From assembly GCA_040902655.1 (NCBI GenBank), contig JBBDWV010000024.1:35168-99167 (forward strand): a stretch of 64,000 nt of DNA, in the 5' to 3' direction. The position numbers and the translations under genes were made by a program. This DNA comes from Mycobacteriales bacterium. Its GTDB lineage: Bacteria; Actinomycetota; Actinomycetes; Mycobacteriales; SCTD01. The notes under the pieces are model-generated. The model worked only from the letters and a program-made list of their open reading frames with translations, made no database searches and was not told where the DNA came from. This document shows, in pieces, positions 24,899 to 33,195 of the stretch (positions within the stretch are counted from its first letter, which is position 1; the number at the start of each line of letters is the position of its first letter).

Positions 24899-25112
24899 GC
24901 CGGGAGGAGCCGCACAGGGCCTGCGGGCTCCATGCCGGCCATCGCGGCGGGCTGAGGGCGAGGCCGCCGATCTTCTCCGTTCGGTGCTGCTGGCTGTTGT
25001 CCCGACCTCGGCGTGGTCGGCGCGCCGGACCGCGTCGGCGACGAGCGGCCAGAGCCGCTGCCACCGCCCGACGATCTTGTCCGACGGGACGGCGTGGCCG
25101 CCGCCCGCGACA
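24899..25112. other. Gene-free stretch before the inverted-repeat patch
   Basis: No supported gene. A leftward frame here reads plausibly for about 50 codons (HAVPSDKIVGRWQRLWPLV) but has no proper start or end and runs into the repeat arm at 25113. It may be a remnant of an older gene. Confidence 0.4.
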
Positions 25113-25209
25113 CAGTTGATCTTCTGGATGCTGGATTCGCAGCAGACGCCCCGGCGTGTCCGCTGCCGATCCAGCACCGAAAGATCACCAGGCGTGAAGA
25201 TCTTGGCGG
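25113..25209. repeat. 97-bp inverted repeat, left arm
   Basis: This arm matches the reverse complement of 25823-25920 with about four differences. It is itself a hairpin: GCTGGATTCGCAGCAGACGC pairs with the following GCGTGTCCGCTGCCGATCCAGC around a CCCG centre. The two arms enclose 613 bp. The structure resembles long terminal inverted repeats of a non-autonomous element, or two opposed copies of a palindromic repeat. Confidence 0.85.
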
Positions 25210-25222
25210 CAACGCCCGTTAG

Positions 25223-25522
25223 CTATCCGCCGTCCGCCGGATCGTCTCCTGGCCCGTACGTGACGCCGGGACCGGAACGCGGATGGCGCGGGGGCGGGTC
25301 CCAGTGGGGCCCCGACAGCACGAAGGCGTCCCGCTCCTCGGACACGCTGGTTACGGCCACCACTGACCACTGCTGACCATCCCAGTGTTCCAGCTGCCAC
25401 GGACCGACGTACCAAGTGACGCCGTTTTCGGCCACCACCGGGTTGTCGATCGCACGGTGTGCGCCGAGCGGCGGTGCGCAGGGGTACCCCGACGGATGAA
25501 GTGGTTGTCCCACGCCTGGCAC
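25223..25522 (-). CDS. Hypothetical ORF inside the inverted-repeat patch
   Basis: A 99-residue frame from a GTG at 25522 contains VTWYVGPWQLEHWDGQQWSV and a Pro-rich end. Composition is Trp- and Gly-rich rather than the Arg/Pro pattern of shadow frames. A second leftward frame just upstream (about 25830 to 25550) also reads sensibly (RLWQHVERAGSRYGVFVVPG) in a different frame, so both may be pieces of one frameshifted gene. No family is recognised. Confidence 0.35.
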   Translation of the reverse strand: MPGVGQPLHPSGYPCAPPLGAHRAIDNPVVAENGVTWYVGPWQLEHWDGQQWSVVAVTSVSEERDAFVLSGPHWDPPPRHPRSGPGVTYGPGDDPADGG

Positions 25523-25822
25523 AGCGACAGACGCTAGCGATCGACCGGTAGTCCGGCCAGCGCCAGAAGGCGCTTGCGGTCGCTCCTAGCCTTCCTGCCG
25601 CCCCTCGAAGTAGCCGCCAGTACCGTGCGTTGCTGAGGTCGGCAACGACGATGCCGCTGCCTCCCGCCGGAGGCCGGGTGCCGCCGGTCATGGATGTCAG
25701 GGTTCCGCCGAAGATCTTGGTCTCGTGTCGGCCCGGACCCGGCACGACAAACACGCCGTAGCGGCTGCCCGCTCGCTCGACGTGCTGCCACAGACGAGAG
25801 CCGCTAGCTAGTACCGTGCGCC

Positions 25823-25920
25823 CCGCCAAGATCTTCACGCCTGGTGATCTTTTGGTTGCTGGATCGGCAGCGGACACGCCGGCGCGTCTGCTGCGAATCC
25901 AGCATCCAGAAGATCAACTG
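25823..25920. repeat. 98-bp inverted repeat, right arm
   Basis: Inverted partner of 25113-25209. The only differences are one base in the central CCCCGG segment and a small indel region before AAAGATC. It ends GATCAACTG. Outer ends of both arms begin CAGTTGATCTTCTGG, so the 808-bp unit has matched termini. No flanking target duplication was identified with certainty. Confidence 0.85.
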
Positions 25921-26094
25921 CCGACGAGCCGCCGGACCTCGTAGGTGCGCACAGCGGCAGCTCGACGCTGGGCCCTAGCGGCGACATCCGAGAGCCGTTC
26001 TTGTGCGCGGCTCCGGCACCGCCGCAGAACCGCCAGTAGGGCTCGTCGGGGAACGAGGGGCTCAGCCTGCGCCACCGGCGTCTTGGAGAACTGG

Positions 26095-27231
26095 TTGGCT
26101 GCACGGGTGCGGCACCGCGAGCGGTGGGCTGTCAGCGCCCTCTTCTTCACCAACGGCGCGCTGTTCGCCTCGTTGCTTCCGCGCTTGCCGGAGATCAAGT
26201 CTTCGCTCGACCTGTCAGCCGGGCAGCTGGGTCTGGCCCTGCTGGGCATCGGGCTCGGCGGGCTGATCGGGAGCCTGGCAACCAGGCGGTTGCTGCCGAA
26301 GGCGCGCAGCCGCTGGGCGGCGGTCGGCTCGACGGTCGTGCTGGCGGCGGGGCTGCCGCTGGTGGGGCTGGCCCCGTCCGGCGGGGTCCTGTTCGCGATC
26401 CTCGTCGCGTACGGCGTCGCCGACGCCGTCACCGACGTGTCGATGAACGTGGCCGGCGTCGAGGTGCAACGACGCCTGGGCCGCACCGTGCTCAACTCGA
26501 TGCACGGCATCTGGAGCATCGCTGCCGTCGTCGGCGGTGTCACGGGCAGCGGGGCAGCTGCACTGGGGTTGTCGCTGGTCGTGCACCTGGGAATGGTTGC
26601 CGCGGTCTGCGCCCTGGTGGGACTCCTGGCCGCGCCTTGGGTGCCGAGCGTGAGCGGCGAGGGAGCGCGGAATCCCGGAGCGGCACCCGCCCGCTTTTCC
26701 CCGGCGCTCGTCCTGCTCTGCGCACTCGCTGTCCTGGCGGCCCTCGTGGAAGCGGCCCCGTACTCCTGGAGCGCCGTGTACCTGGCGGAGCAGACGGGGG
26801 CTGACCCGGGTACGGCCGGGCTGGGCTTCACTGCCTTCGTCACGGGAATGGTGATGGTGCGGCTCGTGGGGGACAAGCTCGTCGATCGCTGGGGCCCCGT
26901 TCTCGTCGTGCGTGTCGGTGGCCTGGCCGGTGCGGTTGCTCTGGTGAGTGCGCTGTTGCTCGGTGGGACGGCCGCGGGCATCGTCGCCTTTGCCGTGATG
27001 GGCCTGGGGTCAGCCGCCGTCTTCCCGGCGATGATCACCGCCGCCGGCGCTCTGCCTGGCCAAGCCGTCCAGGCCATGAACATGGCCACCCGGGTCGGCT
27101 TCCTGGCGGCTCCGCCGCTCGTCGGGCTCGTCGCCGACGGCGTCGGTCTCACGCTGGCCCTCGGCGTGCTCATCGTTCCTGCAGCCCTGGGGCTGGCGAT
27201 CTTCGCCGGCGCCGTTGCGACCGCACGGTGA
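26095..27231 (+). CDS. MFS transporter
   Basis: A 378-residue protein with about twelve hydrophobic segments in two sets of six. The first helix pair is ALFFTNGALFASLLPRLPEI, followed by the loop LATRRLLPKARSR between TM2 and TM3, and VADAVTDVSMNVAGVEVQRR, common in this FucP/YbjJ-like subfamily. Helix 7 begins near VLLCALAVLAALVEAAPYSW. The start is uncertain: TTG 26095 has GGAGAA 5 bases upstream, while GTG 26107 lacks one. The upstream 170 bp hold a leftward remnant frame and a repeat, so the promoter region may be recently rearranged. The substrate is not predictable. Confidence 0.85.
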   Translation: MAARVRHRERWAVSALFFTNGALFASLLPRLPEIKSSLDLSAGQLGLALLGIGLGGLIGSLATRRLLPKARSRWAAVGSTVVLAAGLPLVGLAPSGGVLFAILVAYGVADAVTDVSMNVAGVEVQRRLGRTVLNSMHGIWSIAAVVGGVTGSGAAALGLSLVVHLGMVAAVCALVGLLAAPWVPSVSGEGARNPGAAPARFSPALVLLCALAVLAALVEAAPYSWSAVYLAEQTGADPGTAGLGFTAFVTGMVMVRLVGDKLVDRWGPVLVVRVGGLAGAVALVSALLLGGTAAGIVAFAVMGLGSAAVFPAMITAAGALPGQAVQAMNMATRVGFLAAPPLVGLVADGVGLTLALGVLIVPAALGLAIFAGAVATAR

Positions 27232-27296
27232 CGCGCGGGCGATAGGTGTAGATGTGTCGGGATCCTCACGCTTGAGTCTGACCTGCGGCGATGTGG

Positions 27297-27370
27297 TGGA
27301 GCGGGCGACGGGAATCGAACCCGCGTTCTCAGCTTGGGAAGCTGATGTTCTGCCGCTGAACTACGCCCGC
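27297..27370 (-). tRNA. tRNA-Gly (anticodon CCC)
   Basis: On the minus strand the sequence begins GCGGGCGTAGTTCAGCGGCA and folds into a full cloverleaf. The acceptor is GCGGGCG/CGCCCGC, the D arm GTTC/GAAC, the anticodon stem TCAGC/GCTGA with loop TTCCCAA (anticodon CCC), and the T arm GCGGG-TTCGATT-CCCGT. A discriminator T and an encoded CCA end follow (27299-27297). It decodes GGG. A tRNA-Gly beside dcd is a conserved actinobacterial arrangement. Confidence 0.95.
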
Positions 27371-27447
27371 AGCGGTACGACCCGGACTCTACTCGTCGGC
27401 CGTCCTGTCGGGCGCGGGCCGTCGCAGCCGGCCGATAGGGTCCGGGG

Positions 27448-28968
27448 ATGCTGCTGAGCGATCGCGACCTCAAGGCCGCCCTCGCGTCGGGCCGCCTCGG
27501 CCTCACGCCCTACGACGAGGCGATGGTGCAGCCGAGCAGCATCGACGTCCGGCTGGACCGCTACTTCCGGGTCTTCGCCAACCACCGCTACACCCACATC
27601 GACCCGGCGGCGGCGCAGGACGACCTGACCGAGCGGCTCGAGCCGGACGGCGAGGAGCCGTTCATCCTGCACCCTGGGGAGTTCGTGCTCGGGTCGACGC
27701 TGGAGGTCATCTCGCTGGGGGACGACCTCGCTGCGCGCCTGGAGGGGAAGGCGCTGGCGCTCGACACCGAGGTGCCCACTCCGCGGGGCTGGACCACGAT
27801 GGAGCACCTCGAGGTCGGTGACGAGGTGTTCGACGAGCAGGGACGACCGACGAGGGTCGTGGGCACGACGGACCCGATGGACAACCGGTCCTGCTACGAG
27901 GTGCTGCTGTCCGATGGCACGTCGTTCATCGCCGATGCCTCCCATGGGTGGGTGACGCGCACCAAGGCCGAGCGGGTGCGAGGGCAGGCTGGCAACAGTC
28001 GCACGACGGAGCAGCTGGCCTCGACGCTGCGGGTCGGTCGCGAGTGGAACCACCACATCGCGCTCGCCGGTCCGGCGCAGTACGCGGAGCGCGGGGACCT
28101 GCCCATCGACCCGTACGTCCTGGGCGCATGGCTGGGCGGGGCCACCTCGTCGTCGGCGACGATCACGACCGCCGACCAGCAGGTCATCGACGAGGTCCGC
28201 GGGGCGGGCGGCGAAGGTCACCGCGCGAGCACGCCGTACGGCTGGCGGAAGCACGTGCCGGACGCGTACCTCACGGCCGGCTACAAGCAGCGGCTGGCGC
28301 TGCTCCAGGGGCTGATGGACAGCGCAGGCTACGTCGACGAGGTCGGCCGCTGTGAGTTCGTGAGCATGCTCGAGCACCTCTCGGATGCGGTGGTGGAGGT
28401 GGCCGCATCTTTGGGACTGCGGCCGGTCAAGCGCAAGAAGCGGGTGACGCTCAGCGGCATCGAGCAGTCGCCTGGCTACCAGGTGACGTTCACCCCCCAC
28501 CTGCCGGTGTTCCGGCTCGAGCGCAAGCTGGCGCGGCTTGCGCCGACGCGGCGGCAGTCGCCTGCCGTTCGTGTGACAAGCCGCCCGGTGGTGGCGGTGC
28601 GACCGGTGCCGAGCGTTCCCGTCCGCTGCATCCAGGTCGCGGCGCCCAGCGGGATGTTCCTGGTCGGCCGGACCTTCGTCCCGACCCACAACTCCTCGCT
28701 CGGCCGGCTCGGCCTCCTGACGCACTCCACCGCGGGGTTCATCGACCCGGGGTTCAGCGGGCACGTGACGCTGGAGCTGTCGAACGTCGCGAACCTGCCG
28801 ATCAAGCTCTACCCGGGGATGAAGATCGGGCAGATCTGCGTTCTGCCGCTGTCGTCACCCGCCGAGCACCCGTACGGCTCGAGCGTCTACGGCAGCCGCT
28901 ACCAGGACCAGCGCGGCCCCACACCGAGCCGGTCGCACCTGCGCTTCAGCCGGACGCCGACGCAGTAG
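27448..28968 (+). CDS. dcd: dCTP deaminase with an intein at the active-site serine
   Basis: The 506-residue precursor contains a 314-residue intein (102-415), leaving a 192-residue enzyme, the normal Dcd length. Dcd deaminates dCTP to dUTP for thymidylate synthesis and forms a trimer. Extein motifs are [32 protein letters not shown], then [27 protein letters not shown] and LTLELSN-type [14 protein letters not shown]. In characterised Dcd the first Ser and the Arg of SSLxRLG are catalytic (Ser111/Arg115 in E. coli). The splice junction falls directly before that Ser, so the unspliced protein should be inactive. It is convergent with etfD across a strong terminator. Confidence 0.95.
   Translation: MLLSDRDLKAALASGRLGLTPYDEAMVQPSSIDVRLDRYFRVFANHRYTHIDPAAAQDDLTERLEPDGEEPFILHPGEFVLGSTLEVISLGDDLAARLEGKALALDTEVPTPRGWTTMEHLEVGDEVFDEQGRPTRVVGTTDPMDNRSCYEVLLSDGTSFIADASHGWVTRTKAERVRGQAGNSRTTEQLASTLRVGREWNHHIALAGPAQYAERGDLPIDPYVLGAWLGGATSSSATITTADQQVIDEVRGAGGEGHRASTPYGWRKHVPDAYLTAGYKQRLALLQGLMDSAGYVDEVGRCEFVSMLEHLSDAVVEVAASLGLRPVKRKKRVTLSGIEQSPGYQVTFTPHLPVFRLERKLARLAPTRRQSPAVRVTSRPVVAVRPVPSVPVRCIQVAAPSGMFLVGRTFVPTHNSSLGRLGLLTHSTAGFIDPGFSGHVTLELSNVANLPIKLYPGMKIGQICVLPLSSPAEHPYGSSVYGSRYQDQRGPTPSRSHLRFSRTPTQ
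27751..28692 (+). other. Dcd intein: class 3 intein with dead LAGLIDADG domain
   Basis: The intein begins [17 protein letters not shown], closely matching DnaB intein 1 (ALALDTPLPTPTGWTTM), and ends VPTHN, with Ser416 as +1. The class 3 triad is present: Trp168 (ASHGW), Cys394 (VRCIQV) and Thr413 (PTHN). The nuclease helices read LGAWLGGA (225-232) and QGLMDSAG (287-294). Gly231 and Ala293 replace the metal-binding Asp residues kept in the DnaB copy, so homing activity should be lost while splicing is retained. It lacks the Cys-rich insert of the DnaB copy and is 84 residues shorter. Confidence 0.93.
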
Positions 28969-28983
28969 CCCCGGCGCGTACGA

Positions 28984-29019
28984 CAGCGGCCGCCCTCCCG
29001 GCGGGGAGAGCGGCCGCTG
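28984..29019. terminator. Bidirectional terminator between dcd and etfD
   Basis: CAGCGGCCGCCCTCCC and GGGAGAGCGGCCGCTG pair over 16 bp with one mismatch around a GGCG loop. It lies 16 bp after the dcd stop and 22 bp from the stop of the converging Fe-S oxidoreductase gene, so it can end transcripts from both sides. Confidence 0.8.
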
Positions 29020-29040
29020 CGGCGTCGGACGCTGCGCTAG

Positions 29041-31515
29041 CTAGTCCTTCGGCTCCGGGGCGTGCGGGCTGCCCGGGCCCTGGCCCTCGCTGGCCCCGCC
29101 GGGCGCGTCGCCGGGGGTGCCGGTGCCCATGCCGGAGCTGTCGCCGGGCACCTCGGACAGGGTCGCGCCGGAGGACGCCGGGTCGCTGACGGTCGTGGCA
29201 TCCGGGATGCCGCCGACCTGGGCGAGCTGGCCCTGGTCGGCACCAGCGCTGGCGCCGGCCGAGGCCTCGACCGGCGTCGCGCCCTGGCTCGTGTCGGCGC
29301 CGACCAGCGCCGGCGCCTTCAGCGAGCGGGCCAGGATCTGGCTGACGTCCAGGACCTGCACGCCCTCCTTGGCGGTGCCCTCCTGCTGCTTGGCGGTGAC
29401 GGCGTCGCTCAGCATGACGATGCAGAACGGGCAGGCCGTCGAGATCAGGTCCGCGTCGGTGGTGAGCGCCTCGTCGGTGCGCTCGACGTTGACCCGCTTG
29501 CCGATCTTCTCCTCCATCCACATCCGGGCCCCACCGGCACCGCAGCAGAAGCCGCGCTCCTTGCAGCGCGACATCTCGACGGTCGAGAAGCCCGGGATGG
29601 CGTCGAGGATCTCGCGCGGCGGGGTGTAGACCCGGTTGTGCCGGCCCAGGTAGCACGGGTCGTGATAGGTCACCTTCTCGTCGACCGGCGTGACCGGGAC
29701 CAGATGGCCGTCCTCGACGAGCTTGCCGAGCAGCTGGGTGTGGTGCACCACCTCGTAGTCGCCGCCGAGCTGCGGGTACTCGTTGGCCAGGGTGTTGAAG
29801 CAGTGCGGGCAGGTCGCCACGATCTTGACGTGGTGCTCGCGGCCGGCGCCGACCTCGTTGAGCGTCTCGACGTTCTGCTGGGCGAGCATCTGGAAGACGA
29901 ACTCGTTGCCCAGGCGGCGGGCCGGGTCACCGGTGCAGGCCTCGTTGCCGCCGAGAATGGCGAACTCCACGCCCGCGGTGTGCAGCAGCTCGGCGAAGGC
30001 GCGGGTGACCTTCTTCGCCCGGTCCTCGAGCCCGCCGGCGCAGCCGACCCAGAACAGGTACTCCACCTCGTCCGGGATCGTGTCCTCGACGATGCGCACC
30101 TCGAAGGGCAGGCCCTGTGTCCACTCGGTGCGGGTGCTGTTGTTGAGCCCCCACGGGTTGCCCTTGTTCTCCAGGTTGCGCAGCATCACGCCGGCCTCGG
30201 ACGGGAAGGCCGACTCGATCAGCACCTGGTAGCGGCGCATGTCCAGGATGTGGTCCACGTGCTCGATGTCGACCGGGCACTGCTCGACGCACGCGCCGCA
30301 GGTCGTACAGCTCCAGAGCACGTCCGGGTCGATGACGCCGCCCTCCTCGGCGGTGCCGACGAGCGGGCGTACGGCCTGGTCGTGGTTGGTGCCCTTGACC
30401 CGGGCGTAGCCGTCCTCGGGCACGTCGTGCCCGGTGTCGGTGCCGGCGTCCTGGAAGTTCGGGACGTGGTCCTCGGGAGCCGTCTGGGTGCCCAGGATGT
30501 ACGGCGCCTTGGCGAACAGGTGGTCGCGCAGGTTCATGATCAGCAGCTTCGGCGACAGCGGCTTGCCGGTGTTCCACGCCGGGCACTGCGACTGGCAGCG
30601 GCCGCACTCGGTGCAGGTCGCCATGTCGAGCATGGCGCTCCAGGTGAAGTCCTCGACCTTGGCAACGCCGAAGGTGTCGACCTCGGGGTCGGCCTCCTCC
30701 AGCTCGAGCACCTTGCCGTTGCTCATCATCGGCGGCAGCCCGCCGAGGGCGATGCCGCCGGGGTTGCGCTTGGTCAGCACGTTGATCGGCGCGAGGAAGA
30801 TGTGCAGGTGCTTGGAGTAGGTGACCATCACCAGGAAGCCCATGACGACGGCGATCTGGCCGATCACCATGACGTCCTCGATGCGCTCGTTGACCGTGTG
30901 GCCGAGGGGCGCGAGCGGCAGCGACAGCAGGTAGGAGAAGAACGGGGCCATGGGAGTGGCCTGCCACGGCGAGACGCCGGTGTTGAGCTGCGCGGCCCGG
31001 ATCCCGAACAGCGTGAAGACGACCAGGAAGATCATGCCGAGCACGACCCACGCGGCGGTGGTGTGCGAGCCGTAGAAGCGCGAGTCGCGGCCCATCTGCT
31101 TGGGCTCGGACCGCAGCCGGATGATCGCGAAGGCGATCAGGCCGAGCAGCACGGCCACGGCAAACAAGTCCTCGAGGAAGCCGAGCGCGCGGGTCCTGCC
31201 GATGACCGGGATGTGGAAGTCGACGTCGAACAGGGCCCCGAAGGCCTCGATGATCGTGAACGTGAGGATGAGGAAGCCCCAGAACACGAAGAAGTGCGCC
31301 AGGCCGGGGACGTTCCACTTCAGCAGGCGGGCCTGGCCGAAGACCTCGACCACCTGGGCGACCAGCCGCTTGGGCCAGTCGTCCAGCCGACCCGGTGCGG
31401 GCTGCCCGGCCGCGATCATCCGGTAGAGGAAGAGCACCCGGCGCCCGGCGACGGCCAGGGCGACGACAGTGATCAGCAGACCGAGCACCAGGCGCACGAT
31501 CATGTGCGTTTCCAC
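29041..31515 (-). CDS. etfD: Membrane Fe-S/heterodisulfide-reductase-like oxidoreductase, EtfD-like
   Basis: The 824-residue protein starts with about six transmembrane helices (residues 1-260), typical of a NarI/b-type quinone-facing domain. Two 4Fe-4S clusters follow in a ferredoxin domain (CTECGRCQSQCPAW near 295 and CTTCGACVEQCP near 405), then two CCG domains (DPCYLGRHNRVYTP; ERGFCCGAGGARMW). A low-complexity C-terminal tail of about 90 residues follows. The architecture matches mycobacterial EtfD (Rv0338c), which takes electrons from acyl-CoA dehydrogenases via ETF into the quinone pool. GTG 31515 has GGAGG 4 bases upstream; ATG 31503 is an alternative. An operator identical to that of fadE5 lies upstream. 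Confidence 0.9.
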   Translation of the reverse strand: METHMIVRLVLGLLITVVALAVAGRRVLFLYRMIAAGQPAPGRLDDWPKRLVAQVVEVFGQARLLKWNVPGLAHFFVFWGFLILTFTIIEAFGALFDVDFHIPVIGRTRALGFLEDLFAVAVLLGLIAFAIIRLRSEPKQMGRDSRFYGSHTTAAWVVLGMIFLVVFTLFGIRAAQLNTGVSPWQATPMAPFFSYLLSLPLAPLGHTVNERIEDVMVIGQIAVVMGFLVMVTYSKHLHIFLAPINVLTKRNPGGIALGGLPPMMSNGKVLELEEADPEVDTFGVAKVEDFTWSAMLDMATCTECGRCQSQCPAWNTGKPLSPKLLIMNLRDHLFAKAPYILGTQTAPEDHVPNFQDAGTDTGHDVPEDGYARVKGTNHDQAVRPLVGTAEEGGVIDPDVLWSCTTCGACVEQCPVDIEHVDHILDMRRYQVLIESAFPSEAGVMLRNLENKGNPWGLNNSTRTEWTQGLPFEVRIVEDTIPDEVEYLFWVGCAGGLEDRAKKVTRAFAELLHTAGVEFAILGGNEACTGDPARRLGNEFVFQMLAQQNVETLNEVGAGREHHVKIVATCPHCFNTLANEYPQLGGDYEVVHHTQLLGKLVEDGHLVPVTPVDEKVTYHDPCYLGRHNRVYTPPREILDAIPGFSTVEMSRCKERGFCCGAGGARMWMEEKIGKRVNVERTDEALTTDADLISTACPFCIVMLSDAVTAKQQEGTAKEGVQVLDVSQILARSLKAPALVGADTSQGATPVEASAGASAGADQGQLAQVGGIPDATTVSDPASSGATLSEVPGDSSGMGTGTPGDAPGGASEGQGPGSPHAPEPKD

Positions 31516-31589
31516 GGGACCTCCGGGTACGGGCGGCGCACCGTGCGCACCGCGGCCTCGGGAAGCCTACGACCCGCCCCGGACCGCTT

Positions 31590-31605
31590 GCTACCGACGG
31601 GTAAC
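31590..31605. promoter_or_regulatory. GCTACCGACGGGTAAC operator upstream of etfD
   Basis: This 16-bp site, 75-90 bases before the etfD start, is identical to 19505-19520 before fadE5. TACC-N4-GGTA is a perfect short palindrome suited to a TetR-type dimer. Sharing by two fatty-acid-oxidation genes suggests one repressor; its identity is unknown. Confidence 0.65.
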
Positions 31606-31772
31606 CAGAGGGACGTACGCGTTCCTGCGCCAGTGTCCCCGCCGGGCCCGCCCGGGGCGCACCCGCCCCCAGCCGACTCCGTGCGCCGACACCCGACGTC
31701 CTCGCTCGCGAGGTTGCGCCTCACGGGTCGGTCAGCACTGCCAGCATCTGCGCGTCCGACGGCCCGAGCACC

Positions 31773-32510
31773 TCAGCGTGGGTCTGCTACGCGTCCCAGG
31801 AACAGCACGGCGCCGGTCGACTCATCCTGGATCACGAACAGGAACGGCCGGTCCACGGTGACCGTCGGCCCGGCTGCCTGCCATCGCGCCTCCGGAGGCC
31901 GCGGCCGGACGGCAGCGACTCGTCGTAGTGCATCGTCGGTACGTCCACCCGTGTGCCGTCCGCCAGCAGGAACGGCTGGTTGCTGGTGCGTGCGGGCGGG
32001 AACGGGAACTTCCAGTCCGCCTGGAGGTGCAGGGCGTTGGCGAGGACGAGCCGGGTGTCGGGCCGGATCGACCCCTGCGGGAAGAGCTCCTCGATCTTCT
32101 GCCGGGTCGCCTCGGCCACCCACGCGTTGACGGCCGCCCGTGCCCCCTCCGGGTTGCCGGAGATGTCGAGCTGGGCCAGCGCGACGCCGTAGTGCCCGGT
32201 CAGCGTCTGGACGTAGTCGTCCAGCAGCTCCAGGCCGCCGTCGGCCCAGACGCGGTTGGCGATGTCGATGTCGACGCCGTCGGTGCTGCCCCGGGAACGC
32301 AGCTCGCGGTCGAGGGCGTTGCCGAGCTCGTGCAGCCGGTGTGTGCAGGCTGCCGGGCCCGAGCGCGAGGTCGCCCTCCTCCTCGGCGGCCACCGTGCGG
32401 TAGAGGTCGACAGCGAAGGCCAGCTGTGCCGTCGTGAAGTCGCGGAGTTCGGCCGGTGAGGTGGCCGGCGCCGTCCGCTCGCTGTCGGCGCCGAGCGCCG
32501 CGCTCAGCCG
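31773..32510 (-). pseudogene. Serpin (serine protease inhibitor) pseudogene
   Basis: Three blocks of a serpin are recognisable. The N-terminal block (FTTAQLAFAVDLYRTVAAEE, GDLALGPGSLHT) is in one frame, 32470-32330. The middle block (NRVWADGGLELLDDYVQTL; VLANALHLQADWKFPFPPAR) is in a second frame to about 31915. The C-terminal block (TVTVDRPFLFVIQDES, VLFLGRVADPR) ends at 31773. Material is missing between blocks one and two and, between two and three, about 130 residues that should include the reactive-centre loop. Without that loop it cannot inhibit proteases. Its start is truncated against the bluB stop. Serpins are unevenly distributed in bacteria, so this may be a decayed acquisition. 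Confidence 0.85.
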
Positions 32511-33130
32511 CCGTACTGATTGCGGTGGATGGCCTCCTTCAGTGGTCGTCGCCTGCGCCAGCCGTGACGTTCGAGGTCAGGCGCTTCTTCGAGGTGACTG
32601 ACGGGGCCGAGGCACAGGTACGCGACGGGCCGAAGGGGCACCGGGATGCCGAGAAGATCGCTGAGGAACGGCTCCCGGTAGAAGGACACCCAGCCGACGC
32701 CCATTCCTTCTGCTGTCGCGGCCAGCCAGAGGTTCTGGATGGCGAGACAGGTCGAGTACAGGCCCGCATCGGCGATGGCATGGCGACCGAGCACAGCCGG
32801 CGATCCGCGCTGCGGATCGTAGGTGACGACGATCCCGAGGCTGGCGTCGAGGATGCCCTCGATCTTGATCCGCGAGAACGTGTCCCGCTGGGCGTCCGAG
32901 AGGGTGGCGCTGAAGGTCTCCCGCTCGTGTGCCACATGCCGCTGGAACCGCTGCCGCAGGGACACGTCATCGATCACGATGAAGTCCCAGGGTTGCGTCA
33001 GTCCCACGCTCGGCGCAGCATGCGCGGCGGACAGCACTCGGCCAAGGACGCCGCTGTGGACTGGTGCCCCGGTGAACTCCGCTCGGACATCGCGGCGTCG
33101 GTTGATCACGTCATAGAGGTCGCTGGACAC
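32504..33130 (-). CDS. bluB: 5,6-dimethylbenzimidazole synthase
   Basis: A 208-residue flavin-destructase of the nitroreductase fold. BluB cleaves FMNH2 with oxygen to give DMB, the lower ligand of vitamin B12. Landmarks are INRRRDVRAEF, SVGLTQPWDFIVID, and MGVGWVSFYREPFLSDLLGIP with PVAYLCLG. The GTG start (VSSDLYDVINRR) follows GGGAGC. No other cobalamin genes and no cobalamin riboswitch are visible. The 3' end abuts a serpin pseudogene. Confidence 0.9.
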   Translation of the reverse strand: MSSDLYDVINRRRDVRAEFTGAPVHSGVLGRVLSAAHAAPSVGLTQPWDFIVIDDVSLRQRFQRHVAHERETFSATLSDAQRDTFSRIKIEGILDASLGIVVTYDPQRGSPAVLGRHAIADAGLYSTCLAIQNLWLAATAEGMGVGWVSFYREPFLSDLLGIPVPLRPVAYLCLGPVSHLEEAPDLERHGWRRRRPLKEAIHRNQYGG

Positions 33131-33195
33131 AGACTGCTCCCGTCGTCTGGCTGCCTGCGCAGCCGTCGCGCGAGGCCGATCTTCCCCGGTCGCCG

